64,000 nt of DNA. Origin: Bacteroidales bacterium. Its GTDB lineage: Bacteria > Bacteroidota > Bacteroidia > Bacteroidales > F082. The DNA lies in the NCBI GenBank assembly GCA_017549805.1, contig JAFYNJ010000004.1, positions 1 to 64,000 on the forward strand, written 5' to 3'. A model generated the notes under the pieces. The model did no database searches, had not been told where the DNA came from, and was given only the letters and a program-made list of their open reading frames with translations. Numbering within the stretch: position 1 is the stretch's first letter; every line of letters starts with the position of its first letter. This document shows positions 25,334 through 33,154 of this stretch, in pieces. Position numbers and translations under genes: made by a program.

Positions 25334-26914
25334 TTACTTTTTTAAATGTTTTTTTAATTCAACAAGACAGGTACGGTGTGGAATAATGACAGAAACACCG
25401 TCATAATTCACTTCTTCCTCGATGATTTTTACGTTCTCATCATGGTTCTTCGGCAACGGGACGATGTCGCGGATGTGTTCGGGAGCCACGCCGAGGCCTT
25501 CGCAGATCTGGCGGATCTTGTTGTTGGCCGAGGAAGGCTGGCCACCTGTCATGGCGGTAATGTCGTTGTCGAGGATGAAGATCACCACATTGGCTTTCTC
25601 GTTGACGCAGTCGAGCAGACCTGTCATGCCACTGTGACCGAAGGTGCCGTCGCCGATGACCGCCACCGATGGGAAGATGCCCACTTCAGAGGCGCCTTTG
25701 GCCATGGTGATGGAGGCGCCCATGCACACGGTGGTTTGGATGGCACCCATGTTGAAGCCCAAGGTGTAGCAGCCGATGTCACCGAACACTTTGCCGCCTT
25801 TATGGTTAGCCATTACCGCGTTGAGGGCGTTGTAGCTGTCAACGTGGGGGCAGCCTTGGCAGAGCGCTGGAGGACGGTTAGTAACCACCTCGGGCACGGC
25901 AAACGACGTCTCGGTCTTCATGCCCAATGCCTTGGCCACCTTCTCGGCATTCAGTTCGCCGTCGCGACGGATGGTCTCATCCAAACGGCCCATGACTTTC
26001 TTACCTTTGCCGAGGAAACCCTTGATCAGCTCTTCCACAAACGGCTGGCCATCTTCAAGCACGAGGATCTCGTCCACTTCGTCGTACAGCTTGTTGATCA
26101 TGTTGTAAGGCAGCGGATATTGCGTGATCTTGACCACCGGATAGGGGCATTTGCCATTGGGATAGTTCTCCATCAGGTAGTTGTAGGCGATGCCCGTGGT
26201 GATGATGCCGAGTTTCTTGTTCTCGCCATCGATATACTTGTTATAGCCCGATTCCTCGGATGCCTTGTTGAAGGCGGGCTGTTTGTCAATCAAATCCCTA
26301 TAGAGACGCTTGGCGTTGGCTGGAAGCAGCACGAACGACTTGGCGTCGGCGGGTTCCGTCAGATCATTCTGTTTGCGAACCGGCTTGCGCACCACGCCAG
26401 CGCGGCTGTGGGCCAAACGGGTCGGGATGCGGTAGAGGACCGGAGTCCCGAGCTTCTCGCTCAGGTCGAAACCAAAATGCACCATATCGTAGGCTTCCTG
26501 CTGGTTCGAGGGCTCCAGCATCGGGATCATGGCCCAATGACCGTAGAAGCGGCTGTCCTGCTCATCTTGCGACGAGAACATGCTCGGGTCGTCGGCAACC
26601 ACCACCAGCACACCCTTCGTGCCGATGATGGCGGCGTTCATAAAGGGGTCGCCGCACACATTCAGGCCCACATGCTTCATGCAGGTCATGGCACGCTTGC
26701 CGGCGTAAGCCACACCGATGGAGGCCTCCAAGGCAGTCTTCTCGTTGGCGCACCAGTTGGCACGGACGCCGAGTTCCTTGGCCTGCTTTGATTTCATCAC
26801 ATATTCCGTAATCTGAGTCGATGGCGTGCCGGGATAACTATTGATGGCACTGCCTCCCGCATCGATAAAGCCTTGAGCTATGGCTTCATCTCCGAGTAAT
26901 AATATCTTCTCCAT
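25334..26914 (-). CDS. iorA: Indolepyruvate:ferredoxin oxidoreductase, alpha subunit
   Basis: Thiamine-pyrophosphate enzyme of 526 aa. Pyrimidine-binding part near the N-terminus (INSYPGTPSTQI, NEKTALEASIGVAYAGKRAMTCMKHVGLN); TPP-binding part near 350-470 (CQGCPHVDSYNAL, then GDGTFGHSGMTGL with IFILDNDITAMTGGQPS). The protein stops after VSVIIPHRTCLVELKKHLKK. The C-terminal two [4Fe-4S] ferredoxin domain of archaeal IorA is missing, with no CxxCxxC cluster in the sequence. Clusters must come from elsewhere, or electrons pass another way. First gene of iorAB. Confidence 0.93.
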   Translation of the reverse strand: MEKILLLGDEAIAQGFIDAGGSAINSYPGTPSTQITEYVMKSKQAKELGVRANWCANEKTALEASIGVAYAGKRAMTCMKHVGLNVCGDPFMNAAIIGTKGVLVVVADDPSMFSSQDEQDSRFYGHWAMIPMLEPSNQQEAYDMVHFGFDLSEKLGTPVLYRIPTRLAHSRAGVVRKPVRKQNDLTEPADAKSFVLLPANAKRLYRDLIDKQPAFNKASEESGYNKYIDGENKKLGIITTGIAYNYLMENYPNGKCPYPVVKITQYPLPYNMINKLYDEVDEILVLEDGQPFVEELIKGFLGKGKKVMGRLDETIRRDGELNAEKVAKALGMKTETSFAVPEVVTNRPPALCQGCPHVDSYNALNAVMANHKGGKVFGDIGCYTLGFNMGAIQTTVCMGASITMAKGASEVGIFPSVAVIGDGTFGHSGMTGLLDCVNEKANVVIFILDNDITAMTGGQPSSANNKIRQICEGLGVAPEHIRDIVPLPKNHDENVKIIEEEVNYDGVSVIIPHRTCLVELKKHLKK

Positions 26915-26956
26915 GCTGTTTTTGTATGATAATTTAAACTCTAATTGCTAAACGTA

Positions 26957-26964
26957 CAAAGATA
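26957..26964 (-). promoter_or_regulatory. Promoter -7 box for iorAB
   Basis: TATCTTTG on the minus strand, 43 bases upstream of the iorA start. Confidence 0.7.
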
Positions 26965-26991
26965 AGAATAATTGGCGCACGCACAAATATT

Positions 26992-28626
26992 TTATCGAAT
27001 TATTCTTTTGACCACGGTTCTTCCGTCACGAACCCTGGTATAACGGACAATATAAACGCCAGGCGTTTGTTGTTCTGCTACTGCCCTACCCAAGACATCG
27101 AATACCTCAACTTCCCAATCCTCTTGGTCGAGGTCGAGGATTTCATCTATTTCGTTGTAATGGACGGCCGTCCAATGCGCTGTCCAGCCTGCTGCCGTAG
27201 TGGCACAATCCGAGCGGAACTCAACACAGAATGCGTTGCCCGAGGAGACCACCGTCCCTGGGCTTTGCGTATTCCATCGGCCAATCTTGGGTGCAAATAC
27301 GTTGTCGCCGTCGTAGATCCACAGGAAGTCATAGTCCGTTTCCAACTCAAAATCATGAAACTCCAAGGAAATCCTTGCATTCTGATCACATTCAATCACC
27401 CAAATCCAGCGTTCGTCGTCGCCATAGTTCTGATGGTTGAGATCCCCTTCTGTTACGCCGGCGCCGCCAAGATGAAACACCGGCGTTCTTTCATTGATCA
27501 GCTTGTAATAATAGTTCCAGTTCCAATACGGTCCCGGGTCGGTATGCGACTGGTCGGGATAATGTTGATGCCCTCTGATCTTCACGCAGGCGTTTTCCCC
27601 ACCAAGGTCGTGCAGACCCGTATTGAGCGCCATGCCATTGTCGAGGGTGTCGCGATAGAAGGTACGGAGACCGTTGATCGTCTCATAGCGGGCGCAAATG
27701 CTTCGCATCAGGTCCGCCGAAGAGACATACATCGCCTCAGTAAAAAAGCTGATAATGTCGCCGTAGGCCTCGTGTTCCACACCGATGGTATAGCCGTTGG
27801 CCGAACGCGCATGCCATGCCTTGTCTTTCTCGCGAACCATCTGGGTCACCTGTCCGTCGCTCGAGCGGATGACATAATGCGCCGACACGCTGGATTCGCA
27901 GTTCTGAAACCAGCTGATGCAGCCTGCATAGGAACCTTCCGTGTAATGGATCACCACTGCACTGACCTCCTTGGTCCTTTCCTCGAAATTGCATTCCGGA
28001 GCGGGAACCCAGATGGCATTGGGATAATCCGTATCCTTCGAAACGGACACATTGGCACCCGATAGCACCTCATAGTCCTCTCCGAACAGGACTGGAAGGT
28101 CTGCCCCCAGATAGTCATAAACCGAATAGAGCATCATTTTCATGGGCAGCTCATCTTTTTTTTCTTTCAGGGGCAACTCCGACAGCGCCTCAATGACAGG
28201 CATGTAGGCCTCAACGGCCTTGGATTGGATACCCATCTGCAAAGCCGTCTTCTCAAAAGCTTTGGCGTAGGCCAAAACATTGATGGCAGGATCTTCCAAG
28301 ATCGCTTTCTCTGCATATCCAGAAAGTGTCGCCACCGTCTTCAGGTTCTCCCTGAAACAGCCTTTACCGTCCTTCACCAATCCCATCATCCCGTAGGCAC
28401 GGGGCATAGCGGTAGGGTCGTCGGCTGGGACCGTGTAATTGGCATCCGTCAGATGATGGCAATGCGTATTGGTGAAGGATATCGCCTTCAGCAGACCATG
28501 TGGCAGTGAAGGACATTGTTGTTCTGCACTTTCAAAAACATCCGTTTCCTGGGCATGGAGACCCAAGCCCATCAACAGCAACAAGGCTGACAACACGACA
28601 TCCAGTATGCAGCTTTTCTTCAACAT
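26992..28626 (-). CDS. T9SS-exported N-acetylmuramoyl-L-alanine amidase with CUB-like domain
   Basis: Predicted peptidoglycan hydrolase of 544 aa. Signal peptide about 1-25 (ends LHAQ). Residues about 35-165 include PSLPHGLLKAISFTNTHC, which looks like a lysozyme/transglycosylase-like helical domain. An Amidase_2 (zinc) domain covers about 200-370, with AVVIHYTEGS, SAHYVI, WHARSANGYTIGVEHE and the late H..DPGPYWNW. A CUB-like domain follows at about 385-490 (YDFLWIYDGDN). The last 40 residues (VEVFDVLGRAV, TPGVYIVRY, KRIIR) fit a short T9SS type A sorting signal. It could attack competitor cell walls or remodel its own. Start ATG 28626 follows a promoter box closely. Confidence 0.85.
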   Translation of the reverse strand: MLKKSCILDVVLSALLLLMGLGLHAQETDVFESAEQQCPSLPHGLLKAISFTNTHCHHLTDANYTVPADDPTAMPRAYGMMGLVKDGKGCFRENLKTVATLSGYAEKAILEDPAINVLAYAKAFEKTALQMGIQSKAVEAYMPVIEALSELPLKEKKDELPMKMMLYSVYDYLGADLPVLFGEDYEVLSGANVSVSKDTDYPNAIWVPAPECNFEERTKEVSAVVIHYTEGSYAGCISWFQNCESSVSAHYVIRSSDGQVTQMVREKDKAWHARSANGYTIGVEHEAYGDIISFFTEAMYVSSADLMRSICARYETINGLRTFYRDTLDNGMALNTGLHDLGGENACVKIRGHQHYPDQSHTDPGPYWNWNYYYKLINERTPVFHLGGAGVTEGDLNHQNYGDDERWIWVIECDQNARISLEFHDFELETDYDFLWIYDGDNVFAPKIGRWNTQSPGTVVSSGNAFCVEFRSDCATTAAGWTAHWTAVHYNEIDEILDLDQEDWEVEVFDVLGRAVAEQQTPGVYIVRYTRVRDGRTVVKRIIR

Positions 28627-28649
28627 GACAATTATTTTCGTTTGGTACG

Positions 28650-28657
28650 CAAAAATA
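28650..28657 (-). promoter_or_regulatory. Promoter -7 box for the amidase gene
   Basis: TATTTTTG on the minus strand, 24 bases upstream of the start codon. Confidence 0.65.
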
Positions 28658-28752
28658 CATTTTTTGGAACAAATTTTGCCGACTTTTCAATTCTTGTAAC
28701 TTTTTTGGGTTTCATTCGTATTACAACAGTTAACAGACAAAAACAAACTGAA

Positions 28753-29166
28753 ATGAGCAACAACAAACGACTTGAAAGAGACCTCCAGAACAAGGTTCTC
28801 GGCGGTGTCTGCTCCGGATTGGGGAACTATTTTGAAACGGATCCCACCTTTTGGCGGGTTCTCCTCTTCATCCTCTTCCTGTTTGGCTGTTCGGGCCTTC
28901 TCATTTACATTATCCTTTGGATTGCCATGCCTGCGGCTCACTATGACCCGAATGCCCCAAAGGACAACTTAAGGGAAGTTACGCCGGAAAGCGAAAGGAA
29001 GAAAAGGAACAGCAACATGGCTGCGGGTTTGACCTTGATCGGCATTGGTGCCATTTGCCTTTTGGCCAGGTACGTCCCACAGATCAACTGGCGCACAGCG
29101 TGGCCCATCATTCTGATTATACTTGGTATTATTCTCATCATCCCCTTTAATAGCAAAAAATCATGA
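28753..29166 (+). CDS. PspC-domain membrane protein
   Basis: Envelope-stress type protein of 137 aa. The N-terminal PspC domain has the usual helix and membrane hairpin (LERDLQNKVLGGVCSGLG, FWRVLLFILFLFG, YIILWIAMP). After a polar linker, a second pair of hydrophobic segments (about 92-110 and 113-130) resembles the LiaI/LiaF membrane region. Start ATG 28753 (MSNNKRL) is chosen because the upstream ATG at 28642 would place 37 unrelated residues before the domain. Its stop overlaps the next start (ATGA). Confidence 0.88.
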   Translation: MSNNKRLERDLQNKVLGGVCSGLGNYFETDPTFWRVLLFILFLFGCSGLLIYIILWIAMPAAHYDPNAPKDNLREVTPESERKKRNSNMAAGLTLIGIGAICLLARYVPQINWRTAWPIILIILGIILIIPFNSKKS

Positions 29167-30137
29167 AAAGCAGAAATATGTTCGCAGGCATTCTCATCCT
29201 GTTTACCGGTGTAGTTGCCTTATTGTCAGTCCTCGGAGTATTTGAATTCCATTGGTCCATCCTTTGGCGGCTCTGGCCCATGTTCCTGATCATCATCGGC
29301 ATCTCTCTCCTGCCTTTGAACGATTATGTCAAGGGTGCCATTCTGCTGGCCGCCCTCGGCGTCGGCTGTCTGTTGTACCATTCCGAATACAAGCATTATG
29401 AGGGGAATGCCGTCACCCGCTTTTTCAACCGCCATTTCACCGTCTGGGATTGGGACAATGACGACGATGACGACGCCGATGATGCTGACATGAATCGCGA
29501 CCAAGACGACGACTATCCCATTGACCAGCATTTCTCGGAGCCTTACGCCGATGTGGACAAGGCTTCCATGGACATCGACTTCGGAGCGGGCGACATCGTT
29601 TTGAAGGCTCCCTGTGCCGAATTGGCCAAGGTTGATGCCAGTAGCAACTTCGTGAAATACAGTTTTAGGGCCGAACGGAACACGGGCGAGACCGCCGTTT
29701 ACCTGAGCGGAAAGGGGCACACGAAGAAGGTCAACAAGAAAAACAGCAACGACGTTGACATCGCTTTGTGCGCCCAACCTGTATGGGATTTCAAGCTTGA
29801 CATGGGTGCTGCCGATGCCGAGCTCGACTTCTCCCCCTACAAAATGGAAAACATCACCATCAACGGCGGTGCTTGCGACCTCGACCTCAAATTGGGCGAT
29901 CATGGTTGCAATACCAACATTGAGATCAGCACTGGTGCCTCTGACATCGACATCAAAGTACCTGCCAGCATGGATTGCCAGATCAACCTCAAATCGGCCA
30001 TCACGGGAAAGACTTTCGAAGGCTTTGAGAAAACGGAGCGTGGCGTATGGCAGACCCCCAACTTCGGACAAGGTGTCAACCAAATTATCATTGAGATGAA
30101 CTGTGCCGTGTCCGACATTTCAGTGGAACGCTACTGA
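29163..30137 (+). CDS. LiaF-like membrane protein
   Basis: 324 aa. N-terminal membrane part (about 1-75: three segments including ILILFTGVVALLSVLGVF and WPMFLIIIGISLL) matches the LiaI-LiaF-like region. A very acidic linker follows (about 98-118, runs of Asp). The C-terminal part is a repetitive beta domain (MDIDFGAGDIVL, LDMGAADAELDFS, INGGACDLDLKLGD, STGASDIDIKV) like the toast-rack DUF2154 domain of LiaF. In Firmicutes such proteins tune cell-envelope stress signalling. Here it is coupled to a PspC gene but no two-component genes are adjacent. Confidence 0.85.
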   Translation: MKSRNMFAGILILFTGVVALLSVLGVFEFHWSILWRLWPMFLIIIGISLLPLNDYVKGAILLAALGVGCLLYHSEYKHYEGNAVTRFFNRHFTVWDWDNDDDDDADDADMNRDQDDDYPIDQHFSEPYADVDKASMDIDFGAGDIVLKAPCAELAKVDASSNFVKYSFRAERNTGETAVYLSGKGHTKKVNKKNSNDVDIALCAQPVWDFKLDMGAADAELDFSPYKMENITINGGACDLDLKLGDHGCNTNIEISTGASDIDIKVPASMDCQINLKSAITGKTFEGFEKTERGVWQTPNFGQGVNQIIIEMNCAVSDISVERY

Positions 30138-30166
30138 TTTTTTGTTCAGGTTATTCCATTTTTTTA

Positions 30167-30174
30167 TATCTTTG
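30167..30174 (+). promoter_or_regulatory. Promoter -7 box for the TonB receptor gene
   Basis: TATCTTTG, 30 bases before the ATG at 30205, with a TTTG about 22 bases further upstream that could serve as the -33 element. Confidence 0.7.
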
Positions 30175-30204
30175 CATGTTTTATCAACCTTTAGTTTTTA
30201 GGTC

Positions 30205-32550
30205 ATGCAAAGATATTTTTTTATTCGGCTATTTCTCATTTGTGCCATCGCACTCTCTTCCATAACTGCTTTTGCCCAAGACAACGACATCAAAGGATTC
30301 GTTTATGAAGAGTCGACCGGCGAACCCGTGATGTTCTCCAATGTTTTCCTCAAAGGCACCACCCTGGGTTGCTCCACCAACGAAAACGGCTATTTCAACA
30401 TCACTCGTATCCCTGACGGCAGCTATACCCTTTGCATCACTTGCGTTGGATATGACACGCTGACAGATCGGATCAGTTTGGCGCATGGACAGACCATCAA
30501 TAGGAAATACACGCTGAAAGAAACCAGCATGACTTTGGAAACGGTGAGCATCACCGCCGAAAAAGTGGAGGTCAGGACTGAAACCAAGACTTCCATGATC
30601 ACCGTGACGCCCAAGACCATCAACAAGATCCCGAGCGTAGGCGGCCAAGCCGACTTGGCACAATACCTTCAAGTAGTTCCTGGTGTCATCTTCACCGGTG
30701 ACCAAGGCGGCCAGCTGTACATCCGCGGCGGATCGCCCATACAGAACAAGGTGCTACTTGACGGCATGGTGATTTACAATCCTTTCCACTCTATCGGTCT
30801 CTTCTCGGTCTTCGACACGGATATTATCCGTAACGCTGAAGTCTTCACTGGAGGTTTCGGTGCAGAATATGGTGGACGCATCTCCTCCGTAATGGACATC
30901 ACCACCCGCGACGGCAACAAAAAGCGCCTGTCAGGAAAACTGGGTGCCAGCTGCTTCGGCGCCAAGCTGACTTTGGAAGGCCCACTCAAGAAAGCCAAGA
31001 CACCCGATGAGGCTTCGGTGGCTTTTGTGTTCTCGGCCAAGAACTCCTACCTTGAACAATCCAGCCCCATCCTCTACAAATACGCTTCAGAGGACGGACT
31101 TCCCTTCAATTACTCCGACATTTACGGCAAGGTTTCCATCAATGCTCCGAACGGTTCCAAAGTGAATGTCTTTGGCTTCTCGTTCAACGACAAGGTGAAC
31201 AACTACAAGTCACTCTCCAACTTCGGATGGAACTCATGGGGTGCAGGAACCAACTTCCTCGTCATTCCTGGGAAGGCTCCTGTGATGATTGAAGGTAACA
31301 TCGCCTATTCGAGCTATCTTTCCCGCATGGAAGAGATAAACAATCCCGATCGATACAGCAAGATTGACGGATTCAACATGGGCTTCAATTTCAACTACTT
31401 CTTGGGCAAGAACACGTTGAAATACGGCATTGAGCTTTCGGGCTACTCAACCGACTTCGTCACCTACAGCAACTACGGCCACTACCGCATCCAGGCCACC
31501 AACTATTCAACCGAATTGGGTGCGTTCATAAAATACAAGGCCACCCTGGGAAAATTCCTGTTGGAACCCAGCTTCCGTTTGCAATACTATGCCTCTTCTT
31601 TCACCAATCTCTCTCCGGAACCCCGTCTCGCATTCAAATATAATGTCAACGACAAGCTTCGCTTCAAAGGTGCTGCCGGACGCTACACCCAAGACTTCGT
31701 CGCCGCCACCAACGACCGCGATGTGGTCAACCTTTTCTACGGATTCCTTTCCGGCGTGACCGAGGTTCCCGGTACCTTCAATGGGAAAAAGATCAAATCC
31801 GGCCTTCAGGAAGCCTATCATGTTGTGTTGGGAACGGAATACGACCTCACCAACAACCTTACCCTGAACCTTGAAAGCTATTGGAAACGCTTCTCCCAAT
31901 TGACCAACATCAACCGCAACAAGATCTACCAAGACAACGAAACCAACGCCTTAGTCAGCGACATCCTCAAGACCGACTTCATGGTGGAAACCGGCGATGC
32001 ATACGGATTCGATCTCTCCATGAAATACGAAGACAGACATTGGTACTTGTGGGCCGTTTATGCCTTGGGATTTGTCAACAGGAATTACGAGAAATACCAG
32101 AACGGCCAGATCGATCTGGTCACCTACCAGCCTCACTTTGACCGTCGTCACAATGTCAACCTCATCCTAACCTATACGATGGGTGACAAGCGCGAGTGGG
32201 AGTTTAGTGGCCGTTGGAACTTCGGAACGGGATTCCCCTTCACCAAGGTGCAAGGCTATTATGAATTCCTGAGCTTCCAAGACGGCATCTACTTTGATTA
32301 CACGACCACCAACGGCGACATAGGCATCATCTTCGGAGAGCTCAACCAAGGACGTCTGCCCACCTATCACCGCTTTGACATCGACGCCAAGCGCAAGTTC
32401 TATTTCAGCGAACATACCACCTTGGAGGTCGACCTGGGCGTTACCAACGTCTATAACAGGGCCAATGTGTTTTATGTGGATATCTTGACCAGCGATGTGG
32501 TTCGCCAATTGCCTGTGCTTCCCACCTTAGGTTTGACCCTGTCCTTCTAA
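30205..32550 (+). CDS. TonB-dependent outer-membrane receptor
   Basis: 781 aa outer-membrane transporter. Signal peptide about 1-25; carboxypeptidase-like regulatory domain about 27-110 (IKGFVYEESTGEPVMFSNVFLKGT); plug about 125-230 (GQADLAQYLQVVPGV, LYIRGGSPIQNKVLLDGMVIYNPFH, GFGAEYGGRISSVMDI); then a beta-barrel ending in the typical aromatic residue (LTLSF). There is no neighbouring SusD-like gene, so this is not a SusCD glycan locus; the substrate is unknown. The CpeT-like gene follows 10 bases later and is probably in the same transcript. Confidence 0.92.
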   Translation: MQRYFFIRLFLICAIALSSITAFAQDNDIKGFVYEESTGEPVMFSNVFLKGTTLGCSTNENGYFNITRIPDGSYTLCITCVGYDTLTDRISLAHGQTINRKYTLKETSMTLETVSITAEKVEVRTETKTSMITVTPKTINKIPSVGGQADLAQYLQVVPGVIFTGDQGGQLYIRGGSPIQNKVLLDGMVIYNPFHSIGLFSVFDTDIIRNAEVFTGGFGAEYGGRISSVMDITTRDGNKKRLSGKLGASCFGAKLTLEGPLKKAKTPDEASVAFVFSAKNSYLEQSSPILYKYASEDGLPFNYSDIYGKVSINAPNGSKVNVFGFSFNDKVNNYKSLSNFGWNSWGAGTNFLVIPGKAPVMIEGNIAYSSYLSRMEEINNPDRYSKIDGFNMGFNFNYFLGKNTLKYGIELSGYSTDFVTYSNYGHYRIQATNYSTELGAFIKYKATLGKFLLEPSFRLQYYASSFTNLSPEPRLAFKYNVNDKLRFKGAAGRYTQDFVAATNDRDVVNLFYGFLSGVTEVPGTFNGKKIKSGLQEAYHVVLGTEYDLTNNLTLNLESYWKRFSQLTNINRNKIYQDNETNALVSDILKTDFMVETGDAYGFDLSMKYEDRHWYLWAVYALGFVNRNYEKYQNGQIDLVTYQPHFDRRHNVNLILTYTMGDKREWEFSGRWNFGTGFPFTKVQGYYEFLSFQDGIYFDYTTTNGDIGIIFGELNQGRLPTYHRFDIDAKRKFYFSEHTTLEVDLGVTNVYNRANVFYVDILTSDVVRQLPVLPTLGLTLSF

Positions 32551-32560
32551 TTTTAATGCC

Positions 32561-33154
32561 ATGAAACGAATTCTCATTCTATTGTCCGTTTTCCTGTTGG
32601 CTCTCAATGGAATTGCCCAGGACAAAGCCAAGTACAGTGAAAACGATGTCAAGCAGTTTTACAGAACCATCCAAGGCGATTACACTGGACAAATCAGCGA
32701 CTCCACTATGCTCAGCATCCATTTCACACCGATTTGGGAAAGCGAGCAAGATCCCTTTCGTTGGTTCTATTTAGAAGCGACTGAACAAAAAACGAATAGG
32801 GTTGTCACACAGAAAGTATTGGAGATCATACCTTTGACTGACATCTCCTTCCAAATTGTCGTGCACAACCTCAAGTCACCACAAGCTTTTGTAGGAAAAT
32901 GGAGCAACCGCAATTTCTTTGACGGTTATAACACCGGCATCCTAAAAGGAAAGAAGAAATTCACCTTCCTCAAGACCAAGGATTTCGAATACCAAACCAG
33001 TTGGTACAAACGGAAATCATTCGATTGCTTCCCCTCGGGAGACAGGATCCATTTTAAGTTTTCGCAAGAGGATGAACGCTTGTACATCAAGCGCGTCCCG
33101 TCAAAATCCTCACATATCATCGGCTACACCTTCTTCAAAGCCCTGACTGACTGA
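32561..33154 (+). CDS. Secreted CpcT/CpeT-like protein
   Basis: 197 aa with signal peptide about 1-20 (ends NGIAQ). The body resembles the CpcT/CpeT fold known from phycobiliprotein lyases: FYRTIQGDYTG, IHFTPIWESEQDPFRWFYLEA, then VTQKVLEI and a late FDCFPSGDRIHFKFS. Non-photosynthetic bacteria also carry such proteins with unknown ligands. Chromophore attachment is very unlikely here, and binding of a small hydrophobic ligand is a guess. It follows the TonB receptor closely, which suggests a shared job at the outer membrane. Its 3' end overlaps the convergent fucosidase gene by 20 bases. Confidence 0.55.
   Translation: MKRILILLSVFLLALNGIAQDKAKYSENDVKQFYRTIQGDYTGQISDSTMLSIHFTPIWESEQDPFRWFYLEATEQKTNRVVTQKVLEIIPLTDISFQIVVHNLKSPQAFVGKWSNRNFFDGYNTGILKGKKKFTFLKTKDFEYQTSWYKRKSFDCFPSGDRIHFKFSQEDERLYIKRVPSKSSHIIGYTFFKALTD

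Noticed and set aside
25376-26791. 471-residue plus-strand open frame opposite iorA
   Set aside because: It is the complement of a highly conserved TPP enzyme. Its composition (His-, Val- and Gly-rich) is typical of an antisense shadow and no family motif appears.
32561-33154. Bilin lyase function for the CpeT-like protein
   Set aside because: No phycobiliprotein or other phototrophy gene is present; only the fold resemblance is claimed.
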